Assembly: GCA_051275515.1 (NCBI GenBank)
Contig: JBNMOT010000010.1
Span: forward strand, 1-45,558
Source: Oleispira sp051275515
GTDB lineage: Bacteria > Pseudomonadota > Gammaproteobacteria > Pseudomonadales > Oceanobacteraceae
DNA: 45,558 nucleotides
Direction: 5' to 3'
Shown here: one piece after another, positions 22,358 to 31,231 of the stretch
Numbering within the stretch: the first letter of the stretch is position 1
How the letters are laid out: each line of letters begins with the position of its first letter
The notes under the pieces: generated by a model
Seen by the model: the letters and a program-made list of their open reading frames with translations, nothing else
Told to the model about the DNA's origin: nothing
The model's database searches: none
Program-made: the position numbers and the translations under genes

Positions 22358-23197
22358 TTACGAAGAAGTATCTTTTTTATCATTAGCACGATAATAACGA
22401 CGAATTAAACGGCTGAGTGCTTTGCGCCATGGCTTGGGCTTGATGCCAAAATTATGCTTAATTAATTTGCTGTCTAAGAGGGTTTCACTGGGCTGACACT
22501 GATCATCGTCTCGCGCTGTTAGTGTCACATGTGCAAGATCTTCATACTGGCGAGCTTCGGCTAACAAGACTTCGGCAAACGCGTATTCCGTCGTGGCCTC
22601 CACACTGCAGTAGTGATAAGTACCCCATAAGGATTCATCACAACCAATTTGTTGCAGTAAAGCATGAATAACCTGAGCAATATCGTCAGCAGGTGTCGGC
22701 GCGATACGAATAAGGTTATCTAGGGTTAAACTGCCTTGGCTGCGCGCCTTGACCAGCATTTGTACCGCATAGTCCGGCGTCAATAAACTGAACGGTTGGT
22801 TCACACGAACAATTAAGTGTCGAAGCTGCTGACGAACCTGATTTTCTATCGAAATTAATCGTTCATCTCCTGTCATTGCTTCATGTTCGTGGCTGCCCAG
22901 GGCGTTATAAGCAAAGACTTTGGCAGACGAAAGTAGAACAATGGGAATATCCTGCTTTATCAACCGCTTAATCCACGCCTCCAAATGCTCTATCGCGTAA
23001 GGTTCCTCTCCAGAGGCAGACAGTATAGCCAAAGGGGCTGACGTTGAGCCTAAGGGGATTGAAAGCGGTTCTCGAGCATCCAAACGACGAGAGCTGAAAG
23101 GAAGTGCTAATTCACTGGCCATTTCAGCCAAACACTGTCCCACAGGAAAATCAGCCCCAATGATAAACCAATGCTGATTAGTACCGCTAAAACCCAT
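22358..23197 (-). CDS. RmlD-like NAD(P)-binding protein, sugar-nucleotide reductase family
   Basis: A 279-aa protein with the fold pattern of dTDP-4-dehydrorhamnose reductases. FIIGADFPVGQCLA is a degenerate N-terminal dinucleotide motif, VLLSSAKVFAYNA corresponds to the SSTxVFDG strand, LIVRVNQPFS to the VRTxWVFS strand, and WGTYHYCSVEATTEYAFAEVLL to GIYHxxxxG. The catalytic YxxxK of the superfamily is not at its usual place, so it may not be a functional rhamnose enzyme. No rhamnose pathway genes are adjacent. It is first in the minus-strand MoCo run. Confidence 0.7.
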   Translation of the reverse strand: MGFSGTNQHWFIIGADFPVGQCLAEMASELALPFSSRRLDAREPLSIPLGSTSAPLAILSASGEEPYAIEHLEAWIKRLIKQDIPIVLLSSAKVFAYNALGSHEHEAMTGDERLISIENQVRQQLRHLIVRVNQPFSLLTPDYAVQMLVKARSQGSLTLDNLIRIAPTPADDIAQVIHALLQQIGCDESLWGTYHYCSVEATTEYAFAEVLLAEARQYEDLAHVTLTARDDDQCQPSETLLDSKLIKHNFGIKPKPWRKALSRLIRRYYRANDKKDTSS

Positions 23198-23221
23198 GTC
23201 GCTTACTCCGTAATTAATCTG

Positions 23222-23233
23222 TCAACCGGTTGA
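23222..23233. promoter_or_regulatory. Perfect 12-bp palindrome between divergent genes
   Basis: TCAACCGGTTGA, 25 nt upstream of the RmlD-like start and ~116 nt upstream of the rightward diguanylate cyclase. TATTATAACG immediately to its right could serve as promoter on either strand. Operator role inferred. Confidence 0.4.
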
Positions 23234-23348
23234 TTTTATTATAACGTACCCGTTTAATTAATAATGCTTAATTCAACAAATGGACGCTCGCTATGAAAAA
23301 AAGTAACTATACTCCAACGGTCTTCCGTCAACATGATATCGTTACAAT

Positions 23349-25172
23349 ATGCTGAAACAGCTTGGATTTCTTCTCTTTTTTCTCAGTGTTTCTTTTGCAG
23401 GGTTCACTAGCCAAATTACTTATAACGAACAGGAACCCAACCATTTTGGTATGGCTCAGTACATCAGTCATGATGAAGCTTTATCCTTGGACGAGGTGCG
23501 TCAACTTAATAACGCTGCATGGAATGACATAAATATTAAAGAGGCTAGTTTTGGCTTTAATCAACGCCACTTCTGGTTCCGGTTTCCACTGCAAAATATA
23601 CACCGCTCAGATACTCCTTGGCTGTTACGCAGTAACTATCCCTTACTCGATTATATTGACGTCTACCTGCTAGAGGACAAGGAGCTTGTGCAAGAATTCC
23701 ACAGTGGTGATTCATTCCCCTTTAATCAACGGCCCATTCAGCAGCCCTCCTTTGTCTTTCCATTAGAGATAAACACTGATAAAGAATACTTTGTTTACCT
23801 ACACATACAAACCACCAGCTCGCTTCAACTTGCCCTATCACTGCAAACAGAACGTCATTTTTGGCAAACTGTTGCCATCGAGAATGTTACCAGTGCTGCT
23901 TTTTACGCTATTTTGTTGAGTATGCTTTTTTACAACGCGGTCATATTTTTTATTGTTCGGGCCCGTAGCTATTTATTTTATATTTTTTACATCGCGTCGT
24001 TCACACTCCTTATGGCGAGCATTCACGGCTGGGGATATCAATTTTTATGGCCTAACAGTCCCAAAATACACGAACTTTCAGTGGTACTTGCAATCGGTCC
24101 TGTCATTATTTTTGGTGTCTTATTTACGTCGACATTTTTGAAACTAGCGACTCTCAGGCCTCGGCTAAATCGACTTGTATTATCACTTGTGTGGATATCC
24201 TGTGTCTATTGCCTTGCGGTACTGATATTACCCTATGCAATCATGATCAGAGTGGGATCTGCACTGGCTATTGTAGCAGCGAGCATTATTATGTTTGCGA
24301 CTCTGCGAGAATGGTTTCGCAGTAGAAGCCGTGAAGTAATGCTGTTTATTATTGCCTGGATAACAATATTGATCGGATTTTCACTTTACAGTGGTCAAAA
24401 ATTTGGGCTACTGCCTATCAATACATTAACTGAACATGCCATCGAAATAGGCGCGATACTGGAAGTTTTATTACTTGCACTAGGCTTAGCTGACCGTATT
24501 AATAGCGAACGAAAGTCACGCATGGAAGCTCAAGCACAGATGCTAGACATCCAAATTAAAGCCAACCAAGAGCTTGATAATAAAGTAAGGGAACGCACTG
24601 AAGAGTTAGAAATATTGAATGACCATCTTAAAACAACATCAATAACCGATTCGTTAACTCAAATTAAAAATCGCCATTATTTTGATACTAAATTTTCAAC
24701 AGAATATCGTCGCGCTTTCCGTGATAAATCTTGGGTTTCATTATTAGTTATTGATATTGACCACTTTAAATTATTCAACGATCACCATGGTCATCAGGCA
24801 GGCGATATTGTATTGCAAGCCGTCGCTAAAAGTATGGAAAAAGTAGTTAAACGTCCGAGTGATGCTGTCAGCCGCTTCGGGGGCGAAGAGTTCACGGTGT
24901 TATTACCGAACACTCCGAAGGAAGGCGCTTACAAAGTTGCCGAAAGGATCCGAAAACACATTGCTGAACTACACGTTACTTGGCAAGAGCAGTCCCTCTC
25001 TGTCACGGTGAGTATTGGTTTGGCATCTTGTATCCCCTCTCACTACGATGATGAAGCTCTTTTATTAAAGCAAGCTGATGATTTTTTATACATGGCTAAA
25101 GATCATGGCCGTAATCAAGTGGCTTACGAAGATAATAATCCTGCTATAACCAAGCACCAAAAGAGCAAATAA
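23349..25172 (+). CDS. Diguanylate cyclase with 7TMR-DISM sensor
   Basis: A 607-aa inner-membrane protein: signal peptide (1-20), a ~150-residue periplasmic 7TMR-DISM extracellular domain (FNQRHFWFRFPLQN, LRSNYPLLDYIDVYLL), seven TM helices (about 180-385), a coiled coil with VRERTEELEILNDHL, and a GGDEF domain (about 430-595). The active site is GGEEF in SRFGGEEFTVLLP, with RPSD as the RxxD inhibition site five residues before it. It should make c-di-GMP in response to a periplasmic ligand, often carbohydrate-like. It stands alone, divergent from the MoCo run. The ribosome binding site is weak. Confidence 0.92.
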   Translation: MLKQLGFLLFFLSVSFAGFTSQITYNEQEPNHFGMAQYISHDEALSLDEVRQLNNAAWNDINIKEASFGFNQRHFWFRFPLQNIHRSDTPWLLRSNYPLLDYIDVYLLEDKELVQEFHSGDSFPFNQRPIQQPSFVFPLEINTDKEYFVYLHIQTTSSLQLALSLQTERHFWQTVAIENVTSAAFYAILLSMLFYNAVIFFIVRARSYLFYIFYIASFTLLMASIHGWGYQFLWPNSPKIHELSVVLAIGPVIIFGVLFTSTFLKLATLRPRLNRLVLSLVWISCVYCLAVLILPYAIMIRVGSALAIVAASIIMFATLREWFRSRSREVMLFIIAWITILIGFSLYSGQKFGLLPINTLTEHAIEIGAILEVLLLALGLADRINSERKSRMEAQAQMLDIQIKANQELDNKVRERTEELEILNDHLKTTSITDSLTQIKNRHYFDTKFSTEYRRAFRDKSWVSLLVIDIDHFKLFNDHHGHQAGDIVLQAVAKSMEKVVKRPSDAVSRFGGEEFTVLLPNTPKEGAYKVAERIRKHIAELHVTWQEQSLSVTVSIGLASCIPSHYDDEALLLKQADDFLYMAKDHGRNQVAYEDNNPAITKHQKSK

Positions 25173-25177
25173 AAATG

Positions 25178-25197
25178 GGCAGCATCACCATGCTGCC
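25178..25197 (+). terminator. Hairpin after the diguanylate cyclase
   Basis: GGCAGCAT - CACC - ATGCTGCC: perfect 8-bp stem with tetraloop, 5 nt after the stop. No T-run follows, so it may be a stabilising or Rho-associated structure. Confidence 0.45.
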
Positions 25198-25555
25198 TAT
25201 GAACGTTAATACTTATGCTTGAATTTTTTCGCATGCCTTTGCACTTTACTCGATGTTTTTCTATTTACAGCTAACCCTCCTAGCAGAGCCAGTCCAAAAA
25301 GTCCTAAGTGGCCTCAGGCAAGTCTAATGAATTAATAGTGATTCAGGCAAAACTTGAACTTGCCGCGATATAAGCGAGTGAGGTAAGCAGTAAATCAATG
25401 ATTTCTATTCATGCGACTCCCTAATCAACCGTGTTGAATCATGATGTATTAACAGGGATTAGATGTCAGTAATACTAGCGGTTAAAGACAGTTGTATGAC
25501 AACATTATTGCGTTCATCAACTCACACTTATCCTAAATAAACGTTCGTCGTTCGA
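25198..25555. other. Gene-free spacer
   Basis: About 360 nt between the diguanylate cyclase and the alkB stop. No open frame with a ribosome binding site, RNA gene or repeat is evident. The alkB gene converges on it. Confidence 0.6.
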
Positions 25556-26209
25556 CTAGCAGGCTTTTCTAAACGTTAGATTAACCCGGTATTTAGAAAA
25601 TAATTCATGTATACCCGGCTGCAGCGGCATTACTCCATGATAAGCAAAGCGTGATTCACCTCCCCAAACAACCACATCGCCATGCAAAAGTGCCACTTGG
25701 GTGTGTGGTCCAGCACGATTGATGCCCCCAAATAAAAACGTCGCTGGCAAACCTAACGATACCGATACAATAGGCTGAGTATCATCGACTTCATCATTAT
25801 CTTGATGCAGTGATAAACGCGTACCAATTTGGTATAGATTAATTAAACAAGAATCAGGATCGAAGTTATCAAAACCTACGGCCGCCGCCGCATCATTCGC
25901 TAAGGATTTAAACTCAGCGGGCATACTCGGCCAAGGCAAGTCGGTAATAGGATCGTGGGCCTGGTAACGATAACCTAAATGATCACTGACCCAACCCACA
26001 TCACCGCAGCTTGTCATTTTTACTGACATAACCTGACCGCCTGGGGTTTTCATGTGTCTAAAAGGGGCTTGCTTAATAATAGCGGACAATAACGTCTTAA
26101 GCTGCACATCGTGCTTGAGTGCAAAGCCCGCGATGTGCCATCCTTGGGCAGCAATTTGTGTTGTCACGGTATTATTGTTAACAACAGAAGAAAAAAGATC
26201 GAAATTCAT
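25556..26209 (-). CDS. alkB: DNA oxidative demethylase AlkB
   Basis: A 217-aa Fe(II)/2-oxoglutarate dioxygenase repairing 1-methyladenine and 3-methylcytosine. Iron ligands are the HxD in LSLHQDNDE and the later His in SRFAYHGV; the 2-oxoglutarate arginines lie in KYRVNLTFRKAC. WISD-like VSDHLGYRY and LINLYQIG are further AlkB landmarks. Length matches E. coli AlkB. It is not beside ada or alkA. A 196-nt divergent region separates it from the rhomboid gene. Confidence 0.95.
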   Translation of the reverse strand: MNFDLFSSVVNNNTVTTQIAAQGWHIAGFALKHDVQLKTLLSAIIKQAPFRHMKTPGGQVMSVKMTSCGDVGWVSDHLGYRYQAHDPITDLPWPSMPAEFKSLANDAAAAVGFDNFDPDSCLINLYQIGTRLSLHQDNDEVDDTQPIVSVSLGLPATFLFGGINRAGPHTQVALLHGDVVVWGGESRFAYHGVMPLQPGIHELFSKYRVNLTFRKAC

Positions 26210-26405
26210 AGCAGCACTCTTATGGAATGTGCTGCTATATTTTTGAGATGAATTTCAATCAATGTTCAATACCATCCATCAAGGTTATATTAAATTAAGC
26301 AGTGCCTTGCAGCCGTAGCACTAACGTAAGAACTAGCGTGAGGCTTGATACATAAATAATATAGAGTGCCAGTGCATTTTACCACTGGCTCTTAAAGGCA
26401 ACTAG

Positions 26406-26978
26406 ATGATTAAACGAAACTATGTCCCTTTGTCGAATAGATTAAAAATTGCTTTTAAATTGTGTCTTTTGATTGCATTCATCGAAGTTATCAACCAGTT
26501 TAGCGGTGGATTTTTTCGGTCTTTTGGTATTATTCCAAGAAATACCAGTGGTCTAAGCGGAATTCTGTTTGCCCCTTTTCTACATGGGGGTCTTGTACAT
26601 CTATTCAGTAATTTAGCCCCACTCTTTGTATTCACGTTATTGCTATTAAGCCATGGCCGTACGCGCTTTATATTAGTGTTTACCAGCACGGCATTAGTCG
26701 GCGGGTTACTGGTGTGGCTTTTTGGTAGGAGTGCTAATCACATTGGCATGAGCGGTGTTATTTATGGATTATTTGGCTATCTGGTCGTCGCGGGTATTAT
26801 CAGTCGAGAGTTCAAACTCTTTATTATTAGTTGTTTAGTCGCATTCGCCTACGGAGGGCTAATCTTCGGAGTAATGCCCACCCTTCATCAAGTATCCTTT
26901 GAGTCACATTTATTTGGTTTTATGGTCGGCATTTTCATGGCCTTTATTTTAGGGAAAGACCCTACTTATAAAAAATAA
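26406..26978 (+). CDS. Rhomboid-family intramembrane serine protease
   Basis: A 190-aa protein with about six TM helices. The catalytic Ser is in HIGMSGVIYGLFGYL (GxSx) and the catalytic His in FESHLFGFMVG. The L1 loop carries HGGLVHLFSN, equivalent to the family's GHxxxHxxxN region. It cleaves membrane proteins within the bilayer; the substrate is unknown. It stands alone between alkB and a methyltransferase-like gene. Confidence 0.9.
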   Translation: MIKRNYVPLSNRLKIAFKLCLLIAFIEVINQFSGGFFRSFGIIPRNTSGLSGILFAPFLHGGLVHLFSNLAPLFVFTLLLLSHGRTRFILVFTSTALVGGLLVWLFGRSANHIGMSGVIYGLFGYLVVAGIISREFKLFIISCLVAFAYGGLIFGVMPTLHQVSFESHLFGFMVGIFMAFILGKDPTYKK

Positions 26979-27030
26979 GCCTCTATAACACTAAGCTTCT
27001 ATGAAAACTAAGCGCCACTGTCGCCCGAGC

Positions 27031-27708
27031 CTAAACTTTAACCGCAAGGTATATCGTATGACGACTGCCTTTACCGTTATGGGCTCTTACCGTTTTAGTC
27101 TCCACGTTGAACTTAGCTTTTTTAAGTTGGGTGGTAAATTTAGGATCGTGCCAAGCGGACCATACCGCTAATACACCTTTAGGCTTCAGTGTTTGCCTAA
27201 TGGCGGCTAAACTTTCAAGTGAATATAGGCTGTTATTATCACCATGAGTAAAACCTTCAGGGCCGTTATCCACATCTAATAAAATAGCATCAAACTCAGG
27301 TTGCTTTGCTTTAAACAATCCTGCCACATCACCGACATGCACAATCACTCGGCTATTATCCAGCGGACGACCCGCGCACTCACCTAACGGGCCTTTGTTC
27401 CATTCGATAACATCGGGCACCAATTCAGCGACCACAACCTTAGCGCTTGGTTTTGTCGCCTTCAGCGCAGCGGCCAAGGTAAATCCCATGCCCATACCGC
27501 CGACTAAAACTTTGGCATTCTCAGTATTCTTCACATGAGCACAGCCCAAATCAGACAAGGCTAATTCAGAACTGTGCATACGGCTATTCATTAGCTCCCC
27601 ACGCACACCTTTCATGTGAATAGAAAATTCTTTGTCACGCTGGGTTAATTCTAGCTCACCGCCGTTATTCGGAATTTTGGCTAAACCTAACAGAGTCCAA
27701 GGAATCAT
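27031..27708 (-). CDS. Spermidine-synthase-like protein (class I SAM-fold)
   Basis: A 225-aa protein with the spermidine synthase Rossmann core: VLVGGMGMGFTLAAAL (nucleotide loop), VVVAELVPDVIEW with the acidic residue after strand 2, VIVHVGDVAGLF and AILLDVDNGPEGF. It lacks the N-terminal beta domain of true spermidine synthase, as in many 220-residue stand-alone homologues annotated only by family. It may be a methyltransferase or aminopropyltransferase; substrate unknown. Confidence 0.75.
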   Translation of the reverse strand: MIPWTLLGLAKIPNNGGELELTQRDKEFSIHMKGVRGELMNSRMHSSELALSDLGCAHVKNTENAKVLVGGMGMGFTLAAALKATKPSAKVVVAELVPDVIEWNKGPLGECAGRPLDNSRVIVHVGDVAGLFKAKQPEFDAILLDVDNGPEGFTHGDNNSLYSLESLAAIRQTLKPKGVLAVWSAWHDPKFTTQLKKAKFNVETKTVRAHNGKGSRHTIYLAVKV

Positions 27709-27772
27709 GATGTGTCCAATTTATAAGGGAAGGTGGATAAGGATAACAATGACGAAATTTTAACACAGTCGT

Positions 27773-27800
27773 GCCCTTGAAATTGAACTGATTCAAGGGC
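27773..27800 (-). terminator. Hairpin downstream of the YkgJ-type gene
   Basis: GCCCTTGAA (27773-27781) pairs perfectly with TTCAAGGGC (27792-27800). It lies between two minus-strand genes, 29 nt after the upstream gene's stop. On the minus strand no clear T-run follows at once. Confidence 0.4.
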
Positions 27801-27828
27801 GCTAAGGTGTTATTTTTAAGCGATAAAA

Positions 27829-28182
27829 CTACACCAATACTTGTCGAGTATTCGCGATAAAGTGATGGACATCACGTTCGACTTCTTCGTCAACCATGTC
27901 TTCTGGTCGACGATCATTGGGACAGGCCATACGCGGTGTTGTACCAAACAAACGGCAAATGAGAGGACGATCTTCATACACAGTGCAGCCATCAGGCCCA
28001 AGGTGTACGCAGCTAAGATCATTCAAGGCCGCATCATGTTCGGCATCCGACTTAACCGGTAAACGTGACATTTCTTCGGAAGACGCTGTGACCGGACCAC
28101 AGCAATCGTGACAGCCCTTCACACATTCGAACGCCGGAATTTGCTCGCGCAGTCGCACTATGATATCTCGGTTATTGTACAT
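27829..28182 (-). CDS. YkgJ-family cysteine cluster protein
   Basis: A 117-aa protein with the CxxxCxxCC-type cluster: ECVKGCHDCCGPV near residues 19-31, then LSCVHLGPDGCTVYEDRPLICRLFG and a final Cys in MACPN. This is the zinc- or iron-chelating Cys cluster family UPF0153/YkgJ. Biochemical role unknown. Divergent from the TetR/OYE pair, across ~258 nt that contain the palindrome at 28384. Confidence 0.85.
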   Translation of the reverse strand: MYNNRDIIVRLREQIPAFECVKGCHDCCGPVTASSEEMSRLPVKSDAEHDAALNDLSCVHLGPDGCTVYEDRPLICRLFGTTPRMACPNDRRPEDMVDEEVERDVHHFIANTRQVLV

Positions 28183-28383
28183 GTATATCCACGTATTATT
28201 TAAAGTTCGGTCGCATTATCACTGCATGTGACATTAAACAATTGTAATAATACGCTGATTTTGTCTGAGTTGTTTATGTCTATTAGCATCGCTCACAGGT
28301 TAATAAATACTATGTATGACGATAAACCCATGCTTGTTGCTTAATATCTGCTGTTACTTCTAATTACAACTTCGCTCTTGACC

Positions 28384-28407
28384 AGCCTACCTACCTATAG
28401 GTAGGCT
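28384..28407. promoter_or_regulatory. TetR-type operator palindrome
   Basis: CCTACCTATAGGTAGG (28390-28405) is a perfect 16-bp palindrome. AGCCTACCT (28384-28392) and AGGTAGGCT (28399-28407) form a second, wider inverted repeat. It lies 34 nt before the TetR start, next to TAATATAAA, a likely -10. Position and symmetry suit autoregulation by the TetR protein, and with it control of the OYE gene. Confidence 0.75.
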
Positions 28408-28440
28408 GAAGCCTAATCAATGCGACTAATATAAAAAGCC

Positions 28441-29046
28441 ATGAACTCAAAAACCAAAACAGCAGACAGTATAGCGCCGCTAAGTACGCGCCAGCAGATT
28501 GTTGAATACTCTGCCGATATGCTGCGGGGCAATGGTTTTGAGGGCTTTAGCTATTTGGATATTTCTCGTCACTTGGGTATCACTAAGGCCAGTGTGCACC
28601 ATCACTTTCCTAAGAAAGTTGATTTGGGCTTGGCCCTGTGTGATTGGACACAAAATTGGCTGGAGCAAGGGTTATCGCATTTTGATGCCAAGGGGACGTC
28701 TAATTGGAATAAGTTAGAACGTTACGAACGCGCAGCAATGAAAAACAGCCTAAATGAACAGAAACTCTGCCCGATCAGTGCTTTTTATAGCGACTTGAAT
28801 AAGTTGCCTGAAGCGATCAAAGAACGGGTAAAAGCCTTAGATGAGTATGAACTGGACTGGGTCACTAACGTAATGCAAGACGGTATCGACAATCACGAAT
28901 TTACGGCCAACCAAGATGCGCGCGCCCTCGCCAGTTTATTTATTTTTAGCGGCAAGGGCGCTTTGTATCATGCGCGCTTACACGGAAAAAATTTGTTTCA
29001 ACAAACAATGAAACAATTTGAGCGCCTCATAAAACCGAACACCTAG
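28441..29046 (+). CDS. TetR-family repressor (NemR/AcuR-like) of the OYE gene
   Basis: A 201-aa regulator. The N-terminal HTH is TRQQIVEYSADMLRGNGFEGFSY followed by DISRHLGITKASVHHHFPKKVDL. The ligand-binding half contains a Cys in KLCPISAFYS, at a position reminiscent of the redox cysteine of NemR-like sensors of electrophiles. It lies 22 nt before an Old Yellow Enzyme gene and behind a perfect palindrome. This suggests derepression by reactive aldehydes, quinones or similar electrophiles. No good ribosome binding site precedes the ATG; the transcript may be nearly leaderless. Confidence 0.9.
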   Translation: MNSKTKTADSIAPLSTRQQIVEYSADMLRGNGFEGFSYLDISRHLGITKASVHHHFPKKVDLGLALCDWTQNWLEQGLSHFDAKGTSNWNKLERYERAAMKNSLNEQKLCPISAFYSDLNKLPEAIKERVKALDEYELDWVTNVMQDGIDNHEFTANQDARALASLFIFSGKGALYHARLHGKNLFQQTMKQFERLIKPNT

Positions 29047-29068
29047 TGCAACAACCACGAGAAAAACT

Positions 29069-30202
29069 ATGAGCACATCTTTATCTCCATTATTTCAACC
29101 TATTGAGTTAGGCCCACTGTCATTAAAAAACCGTATTGTGATGGCGCCGATGACCCGTACATTTTCACCCGGCGGCATACCCAATGATTTGGTCGTGGCT
29201 TATTACGAACGTCGCGCCGAAAATGAAGTCGGTTTAATTATTACTGAAGGCACCACCGTTAATCACAAAGCAGCCAATGGCTATCCTCGAGTACCTGCTT
29301 TTCATGGCACCGCCGCACTGGCAGGCTGGAAAAAAGTAGTGGATGCCGTACATGCTAAAGGCGGAAAAATTGCGCCTCAAATATGGCATGTAGGCTCGGT
29401 TCGTAAAGAAGGCGCTGATCCTGATCCTTCAGTACCAGGTTATAGTCCTTCTGGTCTGTTTATGCCAGGTAAGAAGAATGGTATCGCAATGTCTCAGCAA
29501 GATATCGACGACGTCGTTGCAGCGTTTGCACAAGCCGCCGCCGATGCCAAAGAGATCGGTTTTGACGCCGTCGAAGTGCATGGCGCTCATGGTTATTTAA
29601 TTGACCAGTTCTTCTGGGAAGGGACTAACCAGCGCGAAGATAGTTATGGCGGCAGTTTGCTTGCCCGCACTAAATTTGCGGCTGAAATCATCAGTGCAAT
29701 TCGTGCTCGTGTCGGTGCAGATTTTCCCATTATTTTCCGCTTTTCCCAGTGGAAGCAACAGGATTATGATGCACGATTAGCACAGACGCCTGAAGAGTTA
29801 ACAGCATTCTTAACACCTTTAGTGGATGCAGGCGTGGATATATTCCATTGCAGCACACGTCGCTACTGGGAAAAAGAATTTGAAAACTCACCGATTGATG
29901 GTCATCTAAATTTAGCAGGCTGGACTAAGAAAATAACCGGTAAGCCGGTTATCACGGTAGGCAGCGTAGGTTTAAATACCAGCTTTGTCGGCGCAGAGCA
30001 CGGTCTGCAAATGTCGGCTAAAGCGGGGATTGAAGCCCGCTCTATTACGGCACTTGCAGAACGGTTAGATAACAAAGAATTTGATTTAGTCGCCGTGGGG
30101 CGTGCTTTAATTCAAGACCCTACCTGGGCCATTAAAGTGCGCGATAATCGTTTAGCTGAATTGCAGGATTATTCGAAAGACAGCTTGATGCAGTTGGTGT
30201 AA
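29069..30202 (+). CDS. Old Yellow Enzyme-family NADH:flavin oxidoreductase (NemA-like)
   Basis: A 377-aa FMN enzyme reducing activated alkenes such as N-ethylmaleimide. It starts LFQPIELGPLSLKNRIVMAPMTRTF (FMN site). The substrate-binding and catalytic region is VEVHGAHGYLIDQFFWEGTNQREDSYGGS, and FDLVAVGRALIQDPTW closes the barrel. Here the usual HxxN pair is HGAH (H-x2-H), as in the YqjM-type or HH-type branch. Follows the TetR gene in one operon. Likely role: electrophile detoxification. Confidence 0.93.
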   Translation: MSTSLSPLFQPIELGPLSLKNRIVMAPMTRTFSPGGIPNDLVVAYYERRAENEVGLIITEGTTVNHKAANGYPRVPAFHGTAALAGWKKVVDAVHAKGGKIAPQIWHVGSVRKEGADPDPSVPGYSPSGLFMPGKKNGIAMSQQDIDDVVAAFAQAAADAKEIGFDAVEVHGAHGYLIDQFFWEGTNQREDSYGGSLLARTKFAAEIISAIRARVGADFPIIFRFSQWKQQDYDARLAQTPEELTAFLTPLVDAGVDIFHCSTRRYWEKEFENSPIDGHLNLAGWTKKITGKPVITVGSVGLNTSFVGAEHGLQMSAKAGIEARSITALAERLDNKEFDLVAVGRALIQDPTWAIKVRDNRLAELQDYSKDSLMQLV

Positions 30203-30233
30203 CGGCTTTCGATAAACCCATAAAAGATGCCCA

Positions 30234-31148
30234 TCAAAGAGGCCCATGTATATGGGCTTCTTCGCTGATGATGCCAAACTCACGACGGTAGCGATCAAAA
30301 CATCGCGCACCAGCATTAAGTCTCATCAAAGCGCCTTCGGCAATGGCTTGAGCAACGTCTGGGTTGCCGTCAACCAAACTGGCAATGACTTCTCTATTCC
30401 AGTCTCTTGAATGCCTAATATCAACCGTGGAGTGAATTTTAAAATAAAGGCTGCCTGACTTGGATATATTGAGTTTATCCAATGCTTTTGCTACCCAAAT
30501 ACTGCGAGTAGGAGCGGTTAATTCGACAGCACCCAGTGCACCCACAGAGTGGTACGCATACTGACGGTTGAACGCCGCTGCCAATAACAGGTTGCCCAGT
30601 GCAAGCGCTTCCCACACCGCACTGTCGGCAGTATTTTCGGAGATGTTGAGTTCACGAACGGTAGCATCCAGCATGGGGCCATGCATTCCTTGTTCCGTCC
30701 CCCGGCCCATTTCGTCCCAGTAGTTACGAGCCATTTCAAGCTTGGCCTGCACCGGCATTCCTATCTGTGTTAGGGCGACAAGATCATCAAAACCGGCTTC
30801 ACCGGCTACTTCCTGCTGAATAAACCAACGCATTTGGTCTTCACTAACATGATCGGCTAACCAAGGGAAAAGCGGATCATTTTGGCCAGGTCCTGCTTCT
30901 CTTAAGTTTTCGAACCAGGTTAAAAAACCCGCAGTATCTGAAGGGGCTTTATTGGCTAGAGGGAGGATTTTTTGGCGTTCTTGTTCAAAAAAGTGAGTCT
31001 CTTTTTCAGTCATAACCCCGTTATGCTGTAACTTGGCTTGCCAATCGCTCTCTTGCTGAGGCGTTGTCGGTGCCATACGAGAATGACCATGACGCATCAA
31101 TTCTTGATGAAACTGCTGATGAAATTGCTGATTATTGTGTTGATACAT
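30234..31148 (-). CDS. Heme-oxygenase-like (HDO) iron-containing redox enzyme
   Basis: A 304-aa all-helical protein of the TENA/heme-oxygenase-like diiron oxidase/oxygenase group. Putative metal ligands appear in order: FIQQEVAGEAGFDD (Glu), EMGRGTEQGMHGPML (Glu and His), and YFKIHSTVDIRHSRDWNREVI (His, Asp, His), the typical final helix. Relatives include UndA-type fatty acid decarboxylases and N-oxygenases such as the SznF central domain. The N-terminal ~30 residues are Gln/His-rich. A GAGGAG ribosome binding site is ~10 nt before the ATG. No biosynthetic genes flank it, so the substrate cannot be guessed. Confidence 0.75.
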   Translation of the reverse strand: MYQHNNQQFHQQFHQELMRHGHSRMAPTTPQQESDWQAKLQHNGVMTEKETHFFEQERQKILPLANKAPSDTAGFLTWFENLREAGPGQNDPLFPWLADHVSEDQMRWFIQQEVAGEAGFDDLVALTQIGMPVQAKLEMARNYWDEMGRGTEQGMHGPMLDATVRELNISENTADSAVWEALALGNLLLAAAFNRQYAYHSVGALGAVELTAPTRSIWVAKALDKLNISKSGSLYFKIHSTVDIRHSRDWNREVIASLVDGNPDVAQAIAEGALMRLNAGARCFDRYRREFGIISEEAHIHGPL

Positions 31149-31231
31149 AGGACTGTCGCTCCTCCATTATCGCTACAAGCATTGTTGTATAACAAGCCAC
31201 AGCGTTTGTATTGTCTAGGGAATACTAAGGG

